DNA of 20,742 nucleotides from Pseudomonadota bacterium (lineage in GTDB: Bacteria > Pseudomonadota > Gammaproteobacteria > Burkholderiales > Burkholderiaceae_B). Both the position numbers and the translations under genes were made by a program. The notes beneath the pieces are model-generated. The model was not told the DNA's origin, did not search any database, and was given only the letters and a program-made list of their open reading frames with translations. Below, piece by piece: positions 14,987 through 20,742 of this stretch. The first letter of the stretch is position 1, and each line of letters begins with the position of its first letter. The stretch is taken from NCBI GenBank assembly GCA_023432075.1, contig JAEYVD010000193.1:1-20742 (forward strand), read 5' to 3'.

Positions 14987-16039
14987 TCAACCTCCGGTTT
15001 GTGCCCGCGCAGTTTCCCATACATGCGTCCAGCCCGGGGCCAGATGCGCGGCGCGCTCGGCGGCCAGGATCAGGCTGTCTTCGCGTGCGATGCCCTTGCC
15101 GGCGATGTCGAAGGCAGTGCCGTGGTCCACGGACACGCGCACGACCGGCAGGCCGACGGTGATGTTGACGCCGTCGTCGCCGTACACCGACTTGAAGGGC
15201 GCGTGGCCCTGGTCGTGGTAACAGGCGATCACGAACTTCCATTTGCCGCGCACGGCCTGCGGGAACAGCGCGTCGGCCGGGATGGGACCCGCGGCCAGGA
15301 TGCCGGCAGCGTTGGCTTCGGCCACCGCGGGCGCCAGGATGTCGGCATCTTCGCTGCCGAAAATGCCGTTCTCGCCGGCATGCGGATTCAGGCCCGCGAC
15401 GGCCACGGGTTCATCGGCACGGCCCAATGCGGTGGCGAACGAGCCGGCCAGCCGCAGCACGGCGCGCATGCGGGCAGGGTTCACGTCTTCGATGGCCTGG
15501 CGCAGCGACACGTGCGTCGTGGCGTGGAAGATGTAAAGGTCGCCGGCAGACAGCACCAGCGAGAACGTCTTGACGCCGAACTCATGCGCCAGCAGTTCGG
15601 TGTGGCCGGGCCACTTATGGCCGGCGGCGTGCATGGCGGCCTTGTTCAGCGGGGCGGTGACGATGCCGTCGATTTCGCCGGCGCGCGCCAGGGCGCAGGC
15701 CGTCGTGACGAAGCGCACCGAGCCGTCGCCGGCGTCCGCGCTGATCTCGCCCAGCTTCACGTGCGCGAGCGACGGGCCGGCCTGCAGCACTTCGATCAGG
15801 CCCGGCGTGTTGGTCGCATCGGCCGGGTGTTCGATCTTGCGCACGATGGCGGGGTCGGCGCCCAGATTGCGCACCGCGTTGGCCATGACGTCTGCATCGC
15901 CAACGACGAAAAGGCGCGCCTTCTGGCGCAGTTCGTCGTGGCCCATGAGCATCTTGGCCGTGATTTCCGGCCCGATGCCCGCTACGTCGCCCAAGGTCAC
16001 AGCCAAGAGGGGCAGCTTCGCGGGAGGGGTTTGTGTCAT
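14987..16039 (-). CDS. pdxA2: 4-phospho-D-threonate/erythronate dehydrogenase (PdxA2 family)
   Basis: Reaction inferred from family and neighbours: NAD-dependent oxidation of 4-phospho-D-threonate (or -erythronate) and decarboxylation to dihydroxyacetone phosphate. Seen: 350 aa with PdxA-family features: VTLGDVAGIGPEI at the N-terminus, VTAPLNKAAMHAAGHKWPGHTELLA, and the three metal-binding histidines His176 (ATTHVSL), His220 (LNPHAGE) and His275 (CYHDQGH), then VDHGTAFDIAGKG. Published work on DUF1537 kinases assigned PdxA2 proteins that neighbour such kinases to C4 acid-sugar catabolism rather than vitamin B6 synthesis, and that is the case here. Start choice: the frame runs back to 16576 inside dtnK, but the ATG at 16039 overlaps the kinase stop as ATGA and has AGGAG 9 bases upstream. 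Confidence 0.92.
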   Translation of the reverse strand: MTQTPPAKLPLLAVTLGDVAGIGPEITAKMLMGHDELRQKARLFVVGDADVMANAVRNLGADPAIVRKIEHPADATNTPGLIEVLQAGPSLAHVKLGEISADAGDGSVRFVTTACALARAGEIDGIVTAPLNKAAMHAAGHKWPGHTELLAHEFGVKTFSLVLSAGDLYIFHATTHVSLRQAIEDVNPARMRAVLRLAGSFATALGRADEPVAVAGLNPHAGENGIFGSEDADILAPAVAEANAAGILAAGPIPADALFPQAVRGKWKFVIACYHDQGHAPFKSVYGDDGVNITVGLPVVRVSVDHGTAFDIAGKGIAREDSLILAAERAAHLAPGWTHVWETARAQTGG

Positions 16040-17253
16040 CGCTTGAATCTCCTGTCGCGGATCGCGCGCACCGCGCGAACCAGTACGTCTTCGGTGCCAA
16101 AGCCGCCGGCCTTGGTCACCACGGGCAGGCCTGCGGCCGTGCCTCCGGTCAGCGTGCCCAGGGGCACGCCGCCCATCACTTCGTCCACCAGCGCGATGCC
16201 GTTGGCTTGCAGCGCCAACAGCACGCTGCGCGCGCCGTCGCCGCCGGTGGCGACCACGCCGGCCGCGCGCGAGGCGGCAATCAATTGCGCGGCCAGGCTG
16301 CCGAGCCGGTCGGCGACCTTGTCGGAATCCAGGCCGGCACGCTGGCCTTCGGGGGCCAGCAGCAGAATCGTGCCCGCTTCGAGCGGCGCCTGCGCGTGCG
16401 CCTGCAGCAGCGGCGGGCTCCAGGCCTGCCATTGCGCGTCGTCGGCCAGCTGCTCGAGCGACGGGCGCCAGGTGTCGGCGCCCGCGGCCTGCAGCGCGGC
16501 GGCCTGGCCGCGCGCTGCGCTGTGTTGCGAGGTCACCACGACCACGACAGGCGCAGTCTGGTCGGCGCCTGCCCACACGCGGGCAAGCGGCACGGCCAGG
16601 CCGCCCGCGCGCACGGGCAGGGCGCGCTCGCCCAGCAGCCCGACGGCGCGCGCCAGCCGTTCCAGGTCGTCATCGGTGGCGGCATCGACCACCACGGTGG
16701 CGCCGGCCTGCGCGATGCGCGCCGCCAGCGTTTCCGGCGTGTCGTCCGCCAGCGGCGCCACGTGGGCGCTGCCGAGCAAGGTGGGGATATGGCTTTCGGT
16801 TACCGGCGTCACGGGGTCGGTGGCCGCCGAGGTCTCGGTGACCGGCTTGCCGTTCACATACAGAATGCCTTGCTCGACCGTGCGGCCCGTGGCCGGAAAG
16901 GCGGGGCAGACCACCGCGATGGCGTCGTCGCGCCAGGCGTCGCGCGCCGCGTCGATCTCGGCCTTGAAGGCGCCGCGCAGGGTCGAATCGACCTTCTTGT
17001 ACAGGCGCGACACGCCGGCTTCACGCAATTGCCGCACGTTGCGGCCGATGACGTCGGCGGCTTCGCCGGCGCTGAGCGCCCGGCTGTTGGTGGTGACGGC
17101 CAGCACCTCGACGCCGTCGTGCGCCGGCCCGGACAGGGCTTCGTCGGCGCCGCCGATGGACAGGTGCGTGCACCAGCCGGCGCGCACGAATTGCACGGCG
17201 GTATCGCCGGATCCGGTCAGGTCGTCGGCGACGATGGCGATGGCGGGTTTCAC
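16036..17253 (-). CDS. dtnK: Four-carbon acid-sugar kinase (DUF1537 family), D-threonate/erythronate 4-kinase
   Basis: Reaction inferred: ATP-dependent 4-phosphorylation of D-threonate, D-erythronate or a close relative. Seen: 405 aa with both halves of the DUF1537 fold. The N-terminal sugar-acid domain has AIVADDLTGSGDTAVQF, KKVDSTLRGAFKAEI, CPAFPATGR and GILYVNGKPV. The C-terminal nucleotide domain has VVATGGDGARSVLLAL, GVPLGTLTGG and GLPVVTKAGGFG. The start is a GTG at 17253, which shares a GTGA overlap with kdgT and has GGGGAGG four bases upstream. It is followed by pdxA2 in an ATGA overlap, the standard kinase/dehydrogenase pair. OtnK/LtnK-type members act on L-threonate or 3-oxo acids, so the exact stereochemistry is not settled by sequence; the PdxA2 partner favours D-threonate or D-erythronate. 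Confidence 0.92.
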   Translation of the reverse strand: MKPAIAIVADDLTGSGDTAVQFVRAGWCTHLSIGGADEALSGPAHDGVEVLAVTTNSRALSAGEAADVIGRNVRQLREAGVSRLYKKVDSTLRGAFKAEIDAARDAWRDDAIAVVCPAFPATGRTVEQGILYVNGKPVTETSAATDPVTPVTESHIPTLLGSAHVAPLADDTPETLAARIAQAGATVVVDAATDDDLERLARAVGLLGERALPVRAGGLAVPLARVWAGADQTAPVVVVVTSQHSAARGQAAALQAAGADTWRPSLEQLADDAQWQAWSPPLLQAHAQAPLEAGTILLLAPEGQRAGLDSDKVADRLGSLAAQLIAASRAAGVVATGGDGARSVLLALQANGIALVDEVMGGVPLGTLTGGTAAGLPVVTKAGGFGTEDVLVRAVRAIRDRRFKR

Positions 17254-18275
17254 AAGGCCTCCCCGCGGGCTTCGGTCAGGGGCGGGGCGACGGTGGCGTC
17301 GGCGTCCTCGGACTTGAGCTCACCGGCGCGTTTGAGGAACCAGGATGCCAGCACGGGGGCCAGAATGGAACTGATCAGCACGCAGGCCGCAACCTGCGCG
17401 GTGGCAGCCGAGACGTATTGCTGGAAGTTGGGATCGGCGGCCGCGACCACGGCGGGCGTGGCGATGGCGTTGCCGGCGGTGGTGCCGGCCGCAAAGCCCA
17501 GGCCGCTCTTGCCGCCGCGGCGCAGGATCAGGCGATAGCCCAGGTAGACCAGACCGCCGGTGATGGGGCTGATGATCAGGCCCAGGATCAGACCGCTGAT
17601 GCCGCCGCTGACGACCGCGCCCAGATTGATGCCGGTGCCCAGGGCAAAGGCGAAGAACGGGATGACGATATTCGGCACGGGCTTGAGCACGTCGCGCCAC
17701 TTCGGGTCCAGGTTGCCCACGACCACGCCCAGCAGGAAGGGCACCAGCGCGGCCACCAGGGCGATCATCGGAATGTCGGCAAGGCCCGACGCGCCCAGGA
17801 ACAGCAGGCTGAAGAAGGGGCCGTCGTTGACCGCGCTGGCCACATACGCGCCGCGATCGCGGGCATCGCCGTACTGGCCGGTGTAGGCCAGCCACAGGCC
17901 GCCGTTGCTGTTGTCGAACGCGGCGAGCATCGCCAGGATCGACACGCCCCACAGGCCGTCCAGGCCAACATAGCTGCCCAGGATGATGATGAGGGTGGCG
18001 GGCACCAGCGTCTTCATCAGCAGGATGGTGCCGGCGGTGGCCAGAATCGGGCCGCCGGTGCGGGCGTTGACGTGCGTGCCGGTCGCGAAGATCAGCAGGG
18101 CGATCAGCGGCAGCGCGCTGTTCTTGAACAGGGCGGTGGTGAAGCCGCCAATGGCCAGCGCATCGGGCGCGAAGGTGCCGATCAGGGAACCCAGGATCAG
18201 CGGCACCAGCATCAATCCACCGGGGATTTTCTGCATCGTGCCAAAAAAGGGCGAGCGGGTAGTTGCGGTCGACAC
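17250..18275 (-). CDS. kdgT: 2-keto-3-deoxygluconate permease-family transporter (KdgT)
   Basis: Role: proton-linked importer of a small sugar acid across the inner membrane. Seen: 341 aa, strongly hydrophobic with about ten membrane segments. KdgT signatures are MQKIPGGLMLVPLILGSLIGTFAPDAL, LIFATGTHVN, LAAFDNSNGGLWLAYTGQYGDARDRGAY, NDGPFFSLLFLG, NIVIPFFAFALGTGINLG and GFAAGTTAGNAIATPAVVAAADP. The start is a GTG at 18275 with GGAG 9 bases upstream; an ATG 13 codons later matches shorter family members but has no ribosome binding site. It is first gene of the operon, in GTGA overlap with the kinase. With DtnK and PdxA2 beside it, the substrate is more likely a C4 acid such as D-threonate or D-erythronate than 2-keto-3-deoxygluconate (inference). 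Confidence 0.93.
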   Translation of the reverse strand: MSTATTRSPFFGTMQKIPGGLMLVPLILGSLIGTFAPDALAIGGFTTALFKNSALPLIALLIFATGTHVNARTGGPILATAGTILLMKTLVPATLIIILGSYVGLDGLWGVSILAMLAAFDNSNGGLWLAYTGQYGDARDRGAYVASAVNDGPFFSLLFLGASGLADIPMIALVAALVPFLLGVVVGNLDPKWRDVLKPVPNIVIPFFAFALGTGINLGAVVSGGISGLILGLIISPITGGLVYLGYRLILRRGGKSGLGFAAGTTAGNAIATPAVVAAADPNFQQYVSAATAQVAACVLISSILAPVLASWFLKRAGELKSEDADATVAPPLTEARGEAL

Positions 18276-18352
18276 TATCGGGGTCTCCAGGACGATTTTT
18301 CTGGGTTGCAGACGTTCATGCGCGCGTCTGTCGGACGGGTGAAAAAATCGTA

Positions 18353-18385
18353 GTGTACACCTGTACGTACAGCATGTACGTACAG
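18353..18385. promoter_or_regulatory. Cluster of three TGTAC palindromes before kdgT (probable GntR operator)
   Basis: Seen: GTGTACAC (18353-18360), CTGTACGTACAG (18361-18372, perfect 12-bp palindrome) and TGTACGTACA (18375-18384), the last two sharing the 10-bp core TGTACGTACA with centres 13 bp apart. HutC-subfamily GntR proteins recognise related palindromes such as TGTATATACA. The cluster is 78 to 110 bases before the kdgT start, so the UTRA-domain GntR protein at the operon's end is the obvious candidate. It also lies only 45 bases after the siderophore-receptor stop codon. Confidence 0.8.
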
Positions 18386-18401
18386 GTTGACCCCAGGTGT
18401 T

Positions 18402-18431
18402 CGTCCCGGATATGGGGACGGTTTGACCGTC
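18402..18431. other. Two overlapping stem-loops just after the siderophore-receptor gene
   Basis: Seen: CGTCCC (18402-18407) pairs with GGGACG (18415-18420), and GACGGT (18417-18422) pairs with ACCGTC (18426-18431), the second overlapping the receptor stop codon. The two share bases and exclude each other. Neither has a T-run on the minus strand, so any terminator function for the receptor gene is weakly supported. Confidence 0.35.
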
Positions 18432-20547
18432 AGAAGCGGTAGGCGCCGCTCAACATGACCGTGCGGCGCGCGCCGTAGAAGCAGTCTCCGCGGTCCAGGC
18501 ACACCACTTCATACGTGCGGTCCGCGATGTTGTTGACGTTCAGCGCATAGCGCCACGGTCCGTTCGTATAGCTGACCATGGCGTCGAACAGCGTCACCGA
18601 CGGCGTTTCCGGCGCGCCGCCGTCGCGGAACTTGGACAGGAACCGGGTGCCGGCGCCGACCGCGAAGCCGGGCTGGCCCGCGAGCGTGAAGCGGTATTTG
18701 CCCCACAGCGACGCCATGTGCTTGGGGATGCCCTCAAGCTGCGGATCGATGTCGGTATAGATGTAGTTGGCGATCACGTCCACGTTCTGGGTGACGCGGC
18801 CGCGCATTTCAAGTTCCACGCCGCGCGTGCGCGTCTTGCCCGCCTGGATCTGGTTGTTGGGATTGTCCGGATCGTTGGTCTGGCGATTGCTTTCGCGCAG
18901 GTCGTACGCCGCCGCCGTGAATTCCAGGTCGGCGCCGGGCGGCATGTACTTCAGGCCCACTTCCCACTGCTTGCCGCGCATGGGCTTCCAGCGCTGATTG
19001 TAGAAATCCGCGCCCGCGATGGGGGTGAAGGACTCGCTGTAGCTCACGTAGGGCGACCAGCCGTTGTCGGCCGCGTACATCAGGCCGAAGCGTTTGGTGG
19101 TGGCCTGATCGGTTTCCTTGTCCTGGCCGTCGGTCGTGCTTTCGACGCGATCGCGGCGGATGCCCGCCAGCAGGATCCAGTTCTTGTCGAACGTGATCTG
19201 GTCCTGCGCGTAAAAGCCCATTTGTTGCTGGCGCTGCTTGGGCGTGTCGGTCAGCGTGTAGTCCGGCGCGTTGCCGTACACGGGGTGGTACAGGTTCAGC
19301 GGCGACCCCAGCCCGCTGTCCGACTGGCTGGTTTCGCGGTAACGCGTGTAGTCCATCCCCACGATCACGGTGTGCTGCGTGCGGCCCCAGTTCAGCTTGC
19401 CTTCCAGGTTCTGATCGGCCAGCAGGGTGCGCATGCGGGGCTTGTTGATGTAGTAGTAGCGGTCGACGGTGGTCTGGGCGGCGTCGATGTACGAATCGCC
19501 GCGGCGGTCGCCATAGACGTTCGGATAGAGCGACTTGTAGTCGACGCTGCTGACCGTGTTGCGAAAGCTCTGGCGAACCTTCCAGGTGTCGTTGAACTGG
19601 TGTTCGAACAGCCAGCCCACGTTGAATTGCTCGGTGTCGTAGGCGTCAAAGCCCGGCTCGCTGGCGAAGCGGCGCGTCGGAATGCGGCCATTCGGATTGT
19701 GTTCGACGGTGCCGCTCCAGGGCAGGAACGACTGCGTCGTGCCGGACCGGTCCTTCTGCCACGAGGCCAGCAGCGTGAGCGAGGTGGCCGCGCTGGGCTG
19801 CCACGTGAGCGACGGGGCAAGGAACATCCGGTCGTCCTGCGCGTACTGCACCTGCGTGTCGCTGTCGCGCCCCAGGGCCACAACGCGGTACAGCCACTGG
19901 CCGTCCTCGGTCAGCGGGCCGGTGATGTCCGCCTGGATTTCGCGGCGGTTGAAGTTGCCCAGCTGCACGCCGATCTCGCCCTGCTGTTCAGCCTGCGGGC
20001 GCTTGCTGACCAGGTTGACGATGCCGCCCGTGCTGCCCTGTCCGTACAGCATCGACGCCGGGCCGCGCAGCACCTCGACGCGCTCCAGGCCGTAGACCTC
20101 GGTGCGCGGGTTGTTGTAGTTGAAGAACTGGCGCAGGCCGTCCAGGTACTGCACGGGCTCCACGCCGCGCACGCGCACGTAGTCGCCACGGTTGTCCACG
20201 CCGTACGCATTGGGACGCACGCCGGCCGCGTAGTTCATCGTGTCCTGCACGTTCTGCGCGCCCTGGTCGATGATCTGTTCGCGCGGGATCACGGTGATCG
20301 CTTGCGGCGTCTCGGACAGCGGCGTGTCGGTCTTGGTGGCGGTGGCGCTGCGCCGGGCGACGTAGCCGTCGACGGGGCCGGTGGCGGTCTCGCCGGTGCC
20401 CAGCACCTGCACGGCCGGTAGGGTGGCGGGCTGTTCGGGCTGCGCGTGCGCGGCGCCCGCGCCCAGGCAGGCGGCCAGCGCGGCGGCGGCGGGAACACGG
20501 GGGCTCAGCCGCGCGCGCAGGGCGGCCGGAGTGTGATGGCGTTTCAA
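18430..20547 (-). CDS. TonB-dependent siderophore receptor
   Basis: Role: outer-membrane beta-barrel importing a ferric siderophore with TonB-ExbBD energy. Seen: 705 aa; signal peptide cleaved after AHA (residue 35); TonB-box-like AVQVLG near residue 45; a plug domain (TPLSETPQAITVIPREQIIDQG, DYVRVRGVEPVQYLDGLR, LERVEVLRGPASMLYGQGSTGGIVNLVSK) from about 74 to 185; a 22-strand-type barrel; and a C-terminus ending in aromatic Phe (LSGAYRF). The late CLDRGDC pair resembles the conserved disulfide of hydroxamate receptors such as FhuA/FoxA, so a hydroxamate ligand is possible. There is no N-terminal signalling (STN) domain, so it is not a sigma-regulator transducer. The start is a TTG with GGGGAG 6 bases upstream; no ATG occurs before the plug. 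A Fur box lies upstream. Confidence 0.95.
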   Translation of the reverse strand: MKRHHTPAALRARLSPRVPAAAALAACLGAGAAHAQPEQPATLPAVQVLGTGETATGPVDGYVARRSATATKTDTPLSETPQAITVIPREQIIDQGAQNVQDTMNYAAGVRPNAYGVDNRGDYVRVRGVEPVQYLDGLRQFFNYNNPRTEVYGLERVEVLRGPASMLYGQGSTGGIVNLVSKRPQAEQQGEIGVQLGNFNRREIQADITGPLTEDGQWLYRVVALGRDSDTQVQYAQDDRMFLAPSLTWQPSAATSLTLLASWQKDRSGTTQSFLPWSGTVEHNPNGRIPTRRFASEPGFDAYDTEQFNVGWLFEHQFNDTWKVRQSFRNTVSSVDYKSLYPNVYGDRRGDSYIDAAQTTVDRYYYINKPRMRTLLADQNLEGKLNWGRTQHTVIVGMDYTRYRETSQSDSGLGSPLNLYHPVYGNAPDYTLTDTPKQRQQQMGFYAQDQITFDKNWILLAGIRRDRVESTTDGQDKETDQATTKRFGLMYAADNGWSPYVSYSESFTPIAGADFYNQRWKPMRGKQWEVGLKYMPPGADLEFTAAAYDLRESNRQTNDPDNPNNQIQAGKTRTRGVELEMRGRVTQNVDVIANYIYTDIDPQLEGIPKHMASLWGKYRFTLAGQPGFAVGAGTRFLSKFRDGGAPETPSVTLFDAMVSYTNGPWRYALNVNNIADRTYEVVCLDRGDCFYGARRTVMLSGAYRF

Positions 20548-20599
20548 AAGGATCTCCCCACTGGCGCGGCTAAGGGCGCGTCCAGTTACTCATAGAAAT

Positions 20600-20618
20600 A
20601 ACAACGATAACCATTATT
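20600..20618 (-). promoter_or_regulatory. Fur box upstream of the siderophore receptor
   Basis: Seen: reading the minus strand, AATAATGGTTATCGTTGTT matches 13 of 19 positions of the Fur consensus GATAATGATAATCATTATC by my count. It is 53 to 71 bases before the receptor start codon, in an AT-rich island, where Fur-iron repression of the promoter would be expected. Confidence 0.75.
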
Positions 20619-20664
20619 AATTGTGTTGATATGCGCAGCCAATAGCGGACGTCGGGGAAGATGT

Positions 20665-20692
20665 AAAAAAGCCCTGCGGCAGCGCGGGGCTT
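20665..20692 (-). terminator. Intrinsic terminator of a gene to the right of the window
   Basis: Seen: on the minus strand AAGCCCCGCG, loop CTGC, CGCAGGGCTT, then a run of T (20670 down to 20665). The stem is 10 bp with one G-U pair. Orientation shows it ends a leftward transcript from a gene outside the window and insulates the siderophore-receptor promoter. The last 50 bases to the right are too short to identify that gene. Confidence 0.8.
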
Positions 20693-20742
20693 CGGGAATT
20701 GCCGAAGAAAAGCCTTGCGAATTCAGCGGGTTGACGCGCAGG

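Noticed and set aside
14987..16039. Biosynthetic PdxA (vitamin B6) as the function of the dehydrogenase
   Set aside because: The gene is embedded in an operon with a DUF1537 kinase and a sugar-acid importer, the context established for PdxA2 in acid-sugar breakdown; it is not near ksgA or surA-type neighbours of pdxA.
16040..16576. N-terminal extension of the pdxA2 frame into dtnK
   Set aside because: The extra residues are out-of-frame kinase sequence; the ATG at 16039 has a ribosome binding site and gives a normal PdxA length.
14957..17317. Very long plus-strand open frame (786 codons) opposite pdxA2 and dtnK
   Set aside because: It is the antisense shadow of two well-recognised genes, is rich in Arg, His, Ala and Gly as expected from GC-rich complement reading, and has no recognisable domain.
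18718..20421. 567-codon plus-strand open frame opposite the siderophore receptor
   Set aside because: It has no domain or ribosome binding site and its composition is typical of an antisense frame; the minus-strand receptor explains the DNA fully.
1..20742. CRISPR arrays, tRNA or rRNA genes, insertion sequences, phage or defence genes
   Set aside because: No repeat-spacer pattern, cloverleaf, transposase or recognisable defence domain was found; the window is ordinary catabolic and transport content.

Overview
The window is GC-rich, with overlapping or tightly packed operons and an accessory-metabolism gene set (a Bug-family binding protein, two TRAP binding proteins, IclR, LacI and GntR regulators, protocatechuate cleavage). 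This fits a betaproteobacterium of the Alcaligenaceae, most like Achromobacter or Bordetella. The genus is an inference from gene families and style, not from a marker gene. No rRNA, tRNA, transposase, CRISPR array or phage gene was seen, and no gene-free stretch exceeds 300 bases.

Layout. (1) 1-361, minus: 5' part of an ECF41/SigJ-type sigma factor, cut by the window edge. (2) 535-4142: a glucarate module, made of a LacI-type repressor (minus) divergent from a Bug/TctC binding protein and a glucarate dehydratase, with twin palindromic operators between them. (3) 4185-8867: a mirror-image pair of IclR/TRAP-binding-protein divergons. Order is small dimeric-barrel protein and dctP1 (minus), iclR1 (plus), iclR2 (minus), dctP2 (plus). 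The two regulators are paralogous, as are the two binding proteins, and the regulator genes meet tail to tail with overlapping stops. (4) 7860-13996, plus: one long operon dctP2-aroQ-dctQ-dctM-pcaH-pcaG-pcaB. It joins a complete TRAP importer to a type II dehydroquinase and to protocatechuate 3,4-dioxygenase plus carboxymuconate cycloisomerase. (5) 14091-18275, minus: kdgT-dtnK-pdxA2-gntR, a four-carbon acid-sugar (threonate/erythronate) operon with GTGA and ATGA gene overlaps and a cluster of GntR/HutC-type palindromes in front. (6) 18430-20547, minus: a TonB-dependent siderophore receptor with a Fur box, then a terminator at the right edge belonging to a gene outside the window.

The shared theme is uptake and degradation of plant-derived acids: aldarates, quinate/shikimate-type or protocatechuate-type hydroaromatics, and C4 sugar acids. 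Each unit has its own local regulator and visible operator palindromes. The most interesting features are the duplicated, mirror-arranged regulator/binding-protein pairs; an orphan TRAP binding protein fused operonically to an unknown barrel protein; and a catabolic-operon dehydroquinase in which a normally conserved substrate-binding histidine is replaced by glutamine.
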